Shown in pieces: positions 12,501-25,100 of a stretch of DNA of 64,000 nucleotides. Position numbers and translations under genes: made by a program. Numbering within the stretch: the first letter of the stretch is position 1; every line of letters begins with the position of its first letter. Origin of the DNA: Caprimulgus europaeus (Eukaryota; Chordata; Aves; Caprimulgiformes; Caprimulgidae); assembly GCA_907165065.1 (NCBI GenBank), contig OU015526.1, positions 66,053,723-66,117,722 of the forward strand, given 5' to 3'. The notes beneath the pieces were generated by a model. That model saw nothing but the letters and a program-made list of their open reading frames with translations, ran no database searches and was not told the origin of the DNA.

Positions 12501-15500
12501 GAAAATACATACCTGTTCAGAATTATGCCCAGCAGCTTAGGAAAGGGGTAAGTAGCAACTCCCTCAGGCTGCTGGGCTTTGTTTGCCAGAAATTAATTTA
12601 TCTGGAGAGGTAAAGGAAGGACAGAACAGTACTTCTGCCGCTGATGTTCACTTTATCCTCACCTCAGGGAAAATACAGATAGTGACAGTTCCAGCAGTTT
12701 CTAACCCCATCTTGGATGCTCAGCTTTACACAGCTACTTGTTACGAAGCTGACTTGGGGTGAGTAGGGAAATAATACCAGGTGACACAGAAGGGCACGAA
12801 AGGTGTTCATAAAGATGTATTTCACTAATTTCATTGAGAATTAAGTTTTACCTTTACATAAAATTTTTAGTTCTTAAGACTTTATGCAAAATAATTTCAA
12901 AATAATTTTATTACTAGCCTGTAATATGCTGAGTCTTAAGCTTTCTACTACTTTTTAGTGATGTACTGGAGAACTTGGAGGTCTTTCATTTTACTAAGCG
13001 TATTTTGTAATGCGGTTTATTACTTACTATGTTACAAAAGCATAGTTCATGTATGGTTTTCTAACATAAAAGTTTTCAAATTTGCTGTGGAGTATTTGTT
13101 TAAAGAAAAAATCTTATATCAAGTCCTTTTTTTTTTTTTTCTTTTAGTATAGGGATGTCATAGTGAAAGATGGATTTCTGTGGGAAAACTCTCACAACAG
13201 TGATTTATTGTTTAACCTTAGCTGCTCTCAGTCCATCTTCTTCCTGGCCACTGTGTGAGGTATTCTTAAAGGGTAATGATGCTGACCATCTTGGTAGGGT
13301 GCTTTGGGATAGCACTGGTTTGGCTGTGCACATGGTCTCAGAGTCACTGGACTTGTAGAAAACACCATTCCCCAGCATTAATTAGAGACAGAGCCCGAGG
13401 ACTGAATGTGGATGTTGACTCACCTGATTCTTCAGGTCCCTGGCGAGGTCAGTTGCTGGGTACGTTCTGGAAAGATTTCTGGACCACTGTATGGACACAG
13501 AGCTCCAGTTTCCAGGCTGCAGACAAAGCTGCCCAGAGGGTAAGGTGGGTGGAAGCAGGTGGTTTCCCTTGGAGCTGAGAGATCTTCCACAAAGTGCTGA
13601 GGCTCCCGTTGCATCAGAGACCAACTCTGGTTTGCCATGAACAAGCTAAGAAGCTTGCTGAATAGAAAAAGCACTTTGCTGCAGAGAGAAGAGGACTCCA
13701 GGAATAAATCTCTAAAGTAAATAGAAGTACTTTCAAAACACCTACAGTAGCCTCTTTTGCATCAATGAAAAATATGCAGCTGCTTTGCAAGGGGCTAGCT
13801 TTCACCAGCTCGAGATAATCAGAAAGCTGATATTTTTCCAGCTTCCCATGGGCTTCCCGGAACTGATAGCTATAAATCCACCATAGGGAAGAGGATATTA
13901 TATTTCTTCTCCTTAAGAGATAAAAGATGGCTGATGACTAATGCTGAAGTGAATTAAGAGACTTATTTACTTAATTGAGCCTGCTTGTTTGGTACGTGTC
14001 CCAATTAATTCATTTTTGTTGTGACCATATTGAAGCAACCTACACCCTTGTGACCTTCTCTTGTAATTATTACCATATTCCTCTTTTGAAACACTGTTTT
14101 GATTATGTACTCAAAAAGCTCTGCTAAAGTGTCTGTAGCATTAGTACAGAATCAGATTTTTCCATTGTTTTGAACTCAAGGATAGTAACAAAAAAGAATC
14201 ATTCTTTATTGAAGTTCATGGAGGTTATGGGTCACTTACAGCCCACAGGGGATGAGGGGTGTCTTCATTTTTAATTTCACAAAATAACTATTTTGAATAG
14301 GCAGAACTTGTTCTCTAACTAGAAATTCTTTTAAGAACAATCTGTTGTTGAGTGGTAGCACTCAGAGGTACCTCATCATTCCTCTGGTGTGCTGAATATT
14401 GCACATATTACAGGGTTGCAGGAGAAAGTAACAGCAGCTGAAAAGGGGGTCCCAAGTATGACCATCCCTAAACTTGCTGAGATTGCTATGTGGAATCTCT
14501 GCCCCAAATGAGGCCTTGTTTTAATTACTGCTTAAATTAATGACAGTATTTGACAGCTCTTTGCCTGAACCACGATGGAGCTGTCTGGACACCTATCTGT
14601 GAAGGAGAGACTCTTTCACAGACAGCTGTCAAATCTGCAGTGGTAGGTGACTCCTGTCCGTGAGAGGTTGCCTGTACAAGGGGGGTGTTTATTCTCAGTG
14701 CTTCATCGGATGAAGATTTTGTTGGTTTGTGCCAACGTCCATGATAGTAACTTACACTCAATAAGATGTTTTTTACTCCTGCCCTCAGCTCCTCTCCTCC
14801 TTTTACCTGAAAATCCCAGCCAAATGTTTTTCCTCCATCACGGCACGGTGGAGCTAGCTCTGGGCAGCCATTCCACAGGCAGAGTCGGTTTAGACAAAGA
14901 TGCTCTGCATGTTGCATCCATCATTCCAGTGGAAAGAGAAGGTCTTTCACCAGAAGTAAACCAAGCCCCCTCACCACTGGCTGTTGTATTTAGAAAGCTG
15001 ATGAGTACTTTTGCAGTTCTGTGCACCTCTTACAACAGCAGCCGCTCCTCCTGAGGCAACAGGACCCTTGCAGAGAGTATGTCTTTACAGGACACTTGCT
15101 GTTACAGTTTCTCTTCCTGAGCTAAGTAGTATCACTGCTATCCCCAGTCTCCATCAGCTCTCTGCTCCCTTCTGTCCAGATCAAAACTGGCCAGGCTTTT
15201 AACTTCCTGAAGGGCTGTGGACCTTTCTTTTCTCTTTCTCCTTCCCAGTCCTTTTTTCTCTACTTCCTTACAGAGTACCTTCGTGTCTGTGTTTTATGCT
15301 GTGTGGAGTTTCTCTTTCGTATGGCAGGCTCCTGAAACAATTAAAACCACTTATTTAAAGATAATGCCTCACTCTGAGTCTCAGTTTTTCCATGGATGGC
15401 CCTCTAAGCTGCTGGAGATTTTGATGCCTGAGGACAGCAGGTGCTGGGTAGAGCTTACCCTGGATACCACCCACTCACTGGCATGCTGTGTCCTCTGGGT

Positions 15501-16042
15501 TTAATGTTTGTCTGACCAATCCTCTGTTCTCCTTCAATGTAAGACTGCACATGTAGCAAAAATTCCTGCATCAGTAGAAAAGAAAATGTTTGGAAATCTT
15601 CCTTCAGCCATGAATAATAATTGAGTATAAAACAAACCACCATTTCAGACGAGGCCTTCTTCATGCACCAGACAAAGGTGGGTGATTGAAAAAGCCAAAG
15701 GAGCGGTCTCTCCACAAAAATGGAATGAGAGGTTAACGCTTTGCCCTGCTCACTCTTGCCTTTCTCTCTTTACATAATCTGGTTTAACTCTTTCACTATG
15801 TCTGTGTCTAGAACACTTTGACTACATGTTCTGCTTTAGAGTAGGTATGAAAGATGCTGTATGAAAGATTAATTTCCTTTCCATCATTGGGAGTTTCCCT
15901 TTTACACATGAACTCACGTGCCAGGTCACACAGCATGCAGCCAAGGTGTTGCATTCTATATGACACCTACAGGACTCTGCTGAATGAAATCTGCAAGTCT
16001 TTGGAGTTCTTGAAATACGACTTTATGTGTCTTTTGTCACAG

Positions 16043-16180
16043 ACACAGAAAAGCTGGGGCTGGAGGTGGGAAATGGATTGCCATCTTGGAAATTCAATGA
16101 CCAGCTCTTTCCCTGTGACGTGTGTGGAAAAGTGTTTGGTCGACAGCAGACTCTGTCCCGGCATCTCTCACTGCACACAG
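16043..16180 (+). CDS. ZNF827: ZNF827 coding exon with first C-terminal-cluster finger
   Basis: The acceptor is 'cttttgtcacag' before 16043 and the donor is 'cacacag|gtaagc'. The exon enters with two bases of a split codon and leaves with one. It encodes TEKLGLEVGNGLPSWKFND, then a full finger CDVCGKVFGRQQTLSRHLSLH (C-x2-C-x12-H-x3-H). An open frame continues past the donor for 12 codons only, so intron retention would truncate the protein. Confidence 0.93.
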
Positions 16181-19100
16181 GTAAGCCGATGCTTTGTGGC
16201 TGGTTGTTGGAGCACTGAGGAAATCTGGGAGTTTGCCAAGATTTGTTTAAGTGGAGGGGGAAGAAGGTAAGCAGAAGAGTGTGGGAGCCATCCTCAGCTC
16301 CTTGCACTTAGAGCAGAACCAAGCGCAGAAACAGGACAGAACGTCAGAGTGGTGTTCAGGGAGTTCACTAACATTTTCTTTCTTCACAGCCTACTTGTAA
16401 TTCATCTTTACAAAATTAGTAAATTCAAGCTTCTCCAGGTTCCAGCAGACCAGCTTGTAGATACCAACTGGTTAACCAAGCCTGCTAATGGAGTTCTGAA
16501 GAGAAGGCTCAGTCTTTCTTACATTCACCCAACACACTTTTTAAATGTCACTGAACAACAAAAGATTTGGCCTTGGTGTTTCAGATCTGGTGAAACTGAA
16601 AGGATTTAATATCTGTCATTCATCTTTGCTCTCATTATCCAGTTCTTCTGAGAGGAACAGGGGTTGGTATGTTCTACCCCATACCAACATACTTTAAGTG
16701 AATCAGCTTAAAATTAACTGAGACTACCTGAGTTTTTATATGGAAGATGCGCCTTGTCAGCCTGCAGATGTGCACTGCACAAAATAAGACTTGAAAGCAA
16801 GACTTTCTGATGCGGTCCTGAAAAATATTGTTGGTATAATGCCAACAATTGTATGTTGTACTGTCTAGTAGAGCCATGCTGGAAAGGTTCAAATGCTCTG
16901 TTCCATGGTGTCGTGGGGTTTCTCTAGACTGCTCTGCTGAATGCCTTTCCCCTTACACTTGTTGCATTATATTTCAAATTTAGAGCAGCAGCTCCTCAAA
17001 GAGAAAAGGTTGTAAAAACTGAGGTAATGTTTGGTTGTTTAAATCAATTCTTTGCAAAATAAAGCCTGGCACATACAAAAAAATGTACTGCCAGGATTTA
17101 GAAATGTTTCATTTAAAATTAAATATTTTTTATTTTAAATTTTTTAAGTTGTGAAGCATCAGAAACTCATGATGAATTTCTTTAATTTCTTCAACTGTTC
17201 TTTAAGGGAGTTTTTTTTCAGTAGTTTGTGTTCAAGACTGGCCTAACGACACAGAGTTCCCTTTCCTCCCCACCCTCAGATTTTAATACAAAATCATCAA
17301 CCATCACCTCTCTGCAAGTGATCACATGGGCAATCTCAGGAACAACTGGACCCAAAAATCAAATAAAAGATGCTAGGTAAAGGAAGTAGTTGTAGATTAT
17401 TGACCTGTTTCTCTACTGGCTCTGCTGCAGCTCTCAGAGCTGCAGTTGCCCCAGTTTTCCAGTTTATAAAGTTTTATATTATCTGACTACAAATGGTAGA
17501 GTGAGTTAAAAAAGCTAGCCCTAAACTACCTCCAGATTAGGGTTTTTTTTCTGAATAATTGCTGTGGACTCCTATAAGTTTCCAAAATGTCAAGCTTCCA
17601 AAGTATCTCATTCTGAAAGCTGCTTGGAGAAACCCAAAGGAATGCATACTTGGTTACTGGCAGCTTTAAAAATAGCTTGCTTCAAAATGAAGTGTACATT
17701 TAAGGTTTTCTGTTTCTTTTTCAGAAGAGAGAAAATACAAATGCCACTTGTGCCCCTATGCTGCTAAGTGCCGTGCTAATCTGAACCAGCACCTGACCGT
17801 CCATTCCGTGAAGCTGGTGAGTACAGACACTGAGGACATTGTCAGCGCTGTCACTTCTGAAGGCAGTGATGGAAAGAAGCACCCTTATTACTACAGGTGA
17901 GGATCCAGGCAAGGGCTGTGCACCAGATGCTGGAGTCTGAATGTCTTATCTTCCTGCTAAGGGTGTGTCACAGGGCCACCCTTCTGGTGTTGCAAGGTGG
18001 AACTGTGGTGAAAGTGTTTGTCTTGCCCACACCTGAATTTGGCTAAGCAGCAAAACCCAGCTGGCTGCCTCATGCTTTGACTTGGCCAGCCACTGGGAAA
18101 GACTCTGGGGTTTGGTGTGGGGTTGGGTCTTTTAAATGGCTTTGTGAGGCAGATGGGCTCTTAAAGCCCCTCTAACTCTTTATGCAGAGCGTGTTTAAAT
18201 TTTGGGTTTGGAAACATCCGATCACGTACACAGATTCACGGCAAATCTGAAGTTTCTCGTTGCCTCTGGCAGCTCCATTGTTTTCAGCCAAATCTATGAA
18301 ATCAAGTATTAAAGTGTAATAAGAATGGTTATCTTGATATACACATTTCCTCCATTTGCTAGAGGTATTCATATATTCAGTGGCCAACATGACAAAAGAA
18401 AGAAAACCTTTAGGAGAATTTGCCTGAAAAAAATAAAAGGGATTGCCCAGATAAAATGGATATTTGGACATTCTCCTTGTTGTTGGAGCGCTCTGCAAAC
18501 TGTGATATGCACTCTAGTGGCCAAGCAGATTACCAAATCACTCTTACTTTTAGTCAAAGTGCCAAGAGCAGATTTAATTACAAAATCATAGAAGTAAGAA
18601 ATAAATGAGACCTGCTGGATTAGATTATCTAGTCCATCCCCCTGGGAAAGCAAAAGAACGCCCTAGAGTATAGGCCTTTTTAAATGGTTTTGGCTTGTTT
18701 TAAATGTTAATGACCTAATCAAAGCAAGGGGAGGACTCTGCAAAGCAAGTTAAATTAAAGGGTCCTTTCCATTGCCTCTCAATATCACTCTGTTTATGCG
18801 CTGGCTGTGAAATCTGTATCCCTGCTAATTATTTGCATAGCTGATGGCTGCTGTTTTCCAGTCAAGCATAAGAAATGTTTGAACCCATTTTTACTTGCTT
18901 ACACTGAAACTGCCAGGCAGTTTTGCACAAGATCCCAGTTTGGCATGGGAACCATTCCAGGGCTTGAAAATAACTCCTGGAGTGTGCAGCAAGCTCTCTG
19001 TTTGTCAGTGTATCAGCTGTACTAAACATCTTGGCAAAGCTGCAATGCCTCTTATTGCCCAAAGGAATCAGCTAGGTGATGCGCAGCATCTGGAATCTGT

Positions 19101-22100
19101 AGTTTTTAATTAGCTTTATGATTATTTAGCATCATTATGGCATGTACAGGATTGTTGCATTGTGCCTGCCCTTAATCGCGCTGGCACAGCCATCAGTTCA
19201 AAGGCAGTTCATCAGGCAAAAGAATTCTGCAGTGACCATTCAGCAGTGAAGAAGAGAAGAAATCTGTGCAGTGAAGTTTTTTCTTGCAAATTCAGGGAAA
19301 GGCAATATGTTCCTGCTTGTGGATTGTTTGTTAATGTTTCTTACTCTTGAATTCCCTTCTGCCTGCAGCTGTCATGTGTGTGGGTTTGAGACAGAGATGA
19401 ATGTCCAGTTTGTCAGTCATATGTCCCTCCATGTGGATAAAGAGCAGTGGATGTTCTCCATTTGCTGCACAGCATGTGATTTTGTCACTATGGAAGAGGC
19501 AGACATGAAGGCTCACGTCAACAGCAAGCACACAGGTGATGATCCCTCTCTCCCAGCTGCAGTGATCTCTCTCTTCCATGCTTTTTAGGTGCAACCTTCG
19601 CACTCCCCGTTAGCACTCTACTCTCACTGAAACGCTTGCTAATTAAGGCCTGATCTCTCCAAGCTGAAGTGAATTGGACTCCAGCCAGGCAAATAATCTG
19701 GTAGTGCAGATCAATTTTCAAGCTTAGTGAAATAAATGAAGGACTACTTAGGCCTCCTTCCTATTCCCCTTATCCCCCAAATCCCCTCCTCTGTTGAAGT
19801 CAGCGTACTGCGTTTGTTTTTCTGACTGGTTTACTATTTCATCAAAATCCTGGTTTGACTTCAGTGATAAGGTGACTTTGAGTGCTAATTGTGCATACCT
19901 GGCTCTAAGTTTGAAATACACAGTACATTGAGCTCTGCTCTTCAGTGTGTTTGCCTCCACACTCTGTCAGTTTGGAATTTCACGCTGATGTTTAGTTGAC
20001 ACTGTGATTCAGCAACAACACCATAAATGTAACTTTATATTAAATAGCAGAACAAGTCGTGTTCTCTCCCTGGTCCTGCTCACTTAATAGCCAACAATAA
20101 GAGCAACAGCAGTTTTCAAACAAGCTCCATATGCTTACTCCAACTAATGAAGTCTGGCATAATTTAAAGAGAAGAAAATTAGAATTCTTTTAATTAATTT
20201 CTCTTATAACACCGGGCAGAAACATTTTGCTGCTACAGACTACTAACAGTTGTGTTGACAATACTGAACCTAAACTGCATCCAGAACAATTTTTTCCATT
20301 GCTAAGCTGCTTTTCTGTCCTACCAGGAATAAAACTGGGAAAACAGGGAGGAGTGGAAAAGGAGAAAGGAGAGAAGAATCAGTTATTTGTGCTCACAAAT
20401 ACATAAGTTGAATGTAATTATAGAAATATAAATGACTGGAAAGCTCTCAAGGGATTTTATGCCAGCATAGGTCTCAGCACTACTCCCTACTACCTGAGGT
20501 GTTTGCATCTGACCCCACTTCGTGTCTAGGAAGTCAAGGCAAATGAGAAACACCACCCATAGCTATGTGAAAAGCTTGCATCGGAGCTCAAACCTGAACT
20601 GCACTCTACTGTACCTTCCTATTGTGGCTAAAAGACTGGAGCTGCTCCTTGTCTTTTAAAGAAAGACAAAACCCCTTGTTCTTCCTTCACCCTGTCAAAC
20701 TGAGCCATTCAGCTGGTGATTCAGCTTACACATATGGCAAACACAGAGTAAAAAATAGAATGGATTTTCTGGGTCACTTGACTCCAGTTCCTTATCCTGT
20801 GATGTTACCAAGTCACATAAAAGGCCTGTGTGTAAGGATGTTGGCATATATCTTCAAACAAGTATAACTGCTTTAAACCAACTACTCCTACAGACAGGCC
20901 GCTGCAGATTTTCCTGCATTAAAGATTAGGGACTTTTTTAGAATTTCCATCGTGTGTCTTACTGATAATCAGAATACCCATACGTCGTTTGTGTGCCAGA
21001 ACTGCCCTTCATCTCAAACAGCAGTCCACCTCTAGCTCCCTCCACAGTATTTATTCACTTAGTGTATTAACAGAGAACAACCCTCTTCCCTCTAAAAGTA
21101 CATTGAGCCTTTTCTTACATGAAACAGTTTTCTCGCTGTACCAATCCCTCACTGCATGTGTTCTTGTTAGAACCCCTGCTCTCTGACATAGGCAATCACA
21201 GCTGTACACGGTGAAATGAAATAAGTAGTGGTGGCAGTGTAAAACAGCAGCAGCAGCTACTGGTAATAGCTCACACAGTAACATTCCGAGATCATATTTA
21301 CCTTCCTTGAAGGCTCCCCCACAGTGATTGCTCATCTTCATCCCATGTTCTGTTCAGATTCTTCTTTTGTTTTCCTTGACTGTTTCCAACTCAAGCACTC
21401 CTCATTTGTAGCAAAAATTCTTGTTACTGGCCCTTCAGGTCATAACCTTGTACACTGGACTATTAAATTTCATTCCATTTCTATTACTCTGGTCCCCAAG
21501 GTCAGTGAATCTTTCTATATGATATCCCAGTCATCCTCCCTATTGACAGCTCAGGTCATCGGATTTCACTACTGCATTCCTGCATTTTTATCTTAGACTT
21601 AAAGGTGCCGCTCATCAGTTTAAAACCAGGCTCAAAGGTACTGGTGTTTGCAGAGGCCTTGATCAGGGAACTTGATTAGAAAGAGAATATGAAGTTTTAA
21701 TAAAGTCTCTTTTTAACACAGCTCTGATTAAGCCAAGACATAGGAAGGAGGTAATAATTTGCCCATCCTTGCCTCGTTGGCTAATGGCAGTTTTCATATG
21801 AGAACTCTCACTCTTGTTCATTTCTAGTATGTGTGGGATTTGAAGTTCATACATTTATTGCACACACAAGGAAACTGATGGCTTTCAGCTTTAGATTCAG
21901 TTAAATAACATGTTTTTAAATTAATTATCTTCAATAAGAGCTTCTAATAAAAACAGATAAATCTTGAGACCATGCCGTTATCTCTTACAGTCATTATTGA
22001 GGATGCTCCTCAGTACAGGGAGTGAGGTTATTGTCCTTTACCTTTCCTCCAGATTTACCCATTGGACTCACATAAATGGAAAGCTGGGGCAAGTTGGAAA

Positions 22101-25100
22101 GCTTGGACCAGTAGGCACTTTTGGTTTCTGCACCCCAAACCTACAGAAGCTCTGTTTCCTTTCTAAGTGGCAAGTTCTTAATTGTTTTTGAACTCTGAGC
22201 TAATCAAACTGCTTTCTTGGGATTTTTTTAATTTTTTTTTTTTTTTTTTTTTTTTGGTAATGAGGTAGAGTTGCCTTCCCACTGCCACTACAGACAGACT
22301 TAATTCTAGGATAAACTGAGAGACGTACTGCTGTAAATTCTAATAAAAAGGAAGGAGATACTACAGTGATTTCTTAACATCAATTAATTTCAGACTAGTT
22401 TATAAGCAGGTTTGAGTTCACTTTAAATGTAAATATTTTTCCTGAAATTTAAAACAGGATAACTGAGATTCCACCTAATCTGCTGTACTAGTTACTGCTC
22501 TTTATTCTTGTTTTTCAGCTGAAGAGAGGAAGACACCCAGTGAATCTAACAGTCCATCTTCGTCTTCACTGTCAGCACTGAGCGACTCTGCCAACAGTAA
22601 AGAAGATGCAGATATAACCACAAAAAACAAGGGTTCAAACAACCTGCTAGTCATTTCTGTAGTGCCTGGTAGCCAGACCTCAGTGAACACCGAAGAGAAG
22701 TCAGAGAAAGGTAAAACACTGTTAAACACAAATAGACTGTCTCCTTCTGTGCAGTTGACCTGGCCACAGTGTAAGGAATGTATTTTCCTGTTTTATTTTT
22801 CAGGCTTTGAATGTGTTTTCTGTAACTTTGTCTGCAAAACAAAAAATATGTTTGAGCGCCACCTGCAAATCCACCTGATCACACGGATGTTCGAGTGTGA
22901 TGTGTGCCACAAGTTCATGAAGACACCTGAACAATTACTGGAGCACAAGAAATGCCACACTGTCCCCACCGGTGGGCTCAAGTAAGGAAAGCAAGTACAC
23001 AAACTTTTACTGTGTTAAGCACCTCTAATACTGTGGGGATTGGATGAAAGGAAGTCAATGAAAAAGGGTTAGTTAAATGTCTGATAATCCAGATCTGGGG
23101 TTTCCTTTGATTGGGATCACCCAAGCCCAGTCCTTTAGTGTAGGCTTGCATTGTTATAGCCGATCGGTAACCTGGCAGCAGATGTAGTGTCCACTGGTCT
23201 CAGACAAACTATGGTCCTTTCCCTTTTCAAGTCAAACAGGAGACAGTATGTGATGGGTCCTCCAGAGAATAAGGCAGCACCACACAGAGGTGTGGGCAAA
23301 CTAAGAGGGTTTTTTTTTCCAAGGCATCAGAGCAAAAGCGAGCACGCAGCACAAGCCCTGCTCTGCACCTAGCTCAAAGAAACTAATTTTTTAGTTTCTG
23401 GACTATCTGTGCAACTAGGTATGAAGTTATAACCTTAAAGGTTCTACCTTTGTAGACACTAATGCAAAGTCAGTCCTCTCCAAGAATTAACAACTTTGAT
23501 GCTTTCTGCTTTGGTTTGCATGCCCCAGAATGATCACTATTGTATACATTAACACGTAAGGAGTAATACACTCTTTTAAGAACAAAGTCCCTTTGGCTTT
23601 GGCTAAGGTGGTGTCCTTTAAGGTCTGTCGGTGCAGAGCAGTGTTTGTAGAGAACGAGCATGCCCTCATGCCAAAGTGGGACCCCCGAGGGAAGGAGCCA
23701 CTGCTGGGGCCATATGCTTGCTCTCTGTGAGTGGGCAGCGTGACGTTGTGCGAGATGCACATCCCTGGTCTCTGTTTGTCCCAGCTGCTGCAGGAAAAGA
23801 GGCTGAAACCACTTTGAGCCCAGCTAGGGTTCAGCACAAGCCCCCCTGCTTCTGTTGCTCTCGTTAAGTAAAGTAATGTTTCCAGTGCGCTATAACTGTG
23901 ACGTGACGAGCACAGCACACGTAATGTGACCACGAGCAGCTCTGTCCGTTTGCACTGCAGTTTTTGAAAACTGGTTCTTTTTGCCAGGCAGCGTCTGGTC
24001 TCCAGCTCAGTAGTTCCATGAACTGGGATCTGTGGTCACTTGATATGTGATGACTGAATCTGGGAAGAAGACCAGGTTGAGAAACAAGTAGTGTGCCAGA
24101 ACGACGGGATGTGTCTTGGACGTACAGACCAGTTGTCTAATGCACTTTGGGGTTAAGCTGCACAGAATCTGTTCTATTTACCAAGGAAAAACCATGACCT
24201 ATGACTCAGACCTTCCTGACAGAACGGGCTTCTCAGTCTACATAAGTTATTCCTGTCCAACTCAAGTAATAATTAGATACTTTGAAAGCTGCACCTAAGA
24301 AAAAGCTCTGATTTTTTTTTTTTTTAAGGCATCCAGAAGAGCCTGAAGAGATCTAAGTAAATTGTATTTTTCTGTCTCCTGTTTGCTGTGGAGGAAGAGA
24401 AAAAAAACATGATTCCTCCAGCTCCAGGTCAAAATCTGATTCTGATCCAGAGAGCACCCAGCCCTGGAGAGGTATGTGTGCATAGACAGCTGAGTCCTGT
24501 GTTGCAATAGAGCCCATTGTATTAGCAGCCTCAATGCCAGGCTCCCTCTCTGGATCAGAGTACTCGATGTGCATCAGGAAAAGTGTCCGGATGTTTTAGT
24601 ATCCATTTGTCCTCCTGTATTACTCACTGTGCTCAAAAGCCTCTTGATTAGCAGGTAGAATAATATTAAATTCGTATGTGCAACCAGTTGTAGCAAGGGA
24701 GAGTAGACATGGAGAGAGGATCTCTGCTCAGAAATCCTCTGAAAAGCTAGAACACAGCTGGCAGACCTGCTAAACAGTGAATGCAGATCAGTGGCAGGTG
24801 GAGACAGCTGTAAGAGAGTAGGCAGGTGCCTTAGTTGTGTGTTTTTATCTAGACCTGCTCTTTTAGCTCACCAGTGAGACCTGGAAGGGAGTGTGCTTGG
24901 CTTAATAGAGCAGAGATCCCTAGCAGGTAGCTACCTCACCAACTTCCTCTCAGCTACAGAAAGCAAAAGCGGGTGTGTTTTGGGTATGTCGGTGTCCAGG
25001 CTTGCTCAGCTCAGGCTTCCTTCCAGGCTTTCAAGGTTCCCTCCTCCAGCCCTCTTGGCCTTTCCTGGTCCAGGAACCAGGGGTGGGGCCCTTTGCCACA

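Larger units (their letters stand above)
1..16042 (+). other. ZNF827: Intron of ZNF827 (5' part of gene lies outside window)
   Basis: The first exon I can place begins at 16043 and starts inside a codon, so the DNA before it is intron. I looked for upstream ZNF827 exons (zinc-finger Cys/His spacing, splice-bounded open frames) and saw none, so this intron is probably at least 16 kb. It is AT-rich and holds an inverted CR1 (about 2946-3360), an old CR1 fragment (about 5780-7070) and a TTA/TAG microsatellite (9517-9580). The rest shows nothing I recognise. Intronic enhancers or lncRNAs cannot be excluded by eye. Confidence 0.75.

Noticed and set aside
14537-15054. Overlapping open frames of 126-135 codons on both strands
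   Set aside because: No domain, no splice sites of matching phase to ZNF827 exons, and similar length on both strands suggests chance in a locally stop-poor stretch.
16027-16042. An in-frame ATG just before the first ZNF827 exon in the window
   Set aside because: It lies upstream of the splice acceptor 'tttgtcacag'; the conserved protein continues from an earlier exon outside the window.
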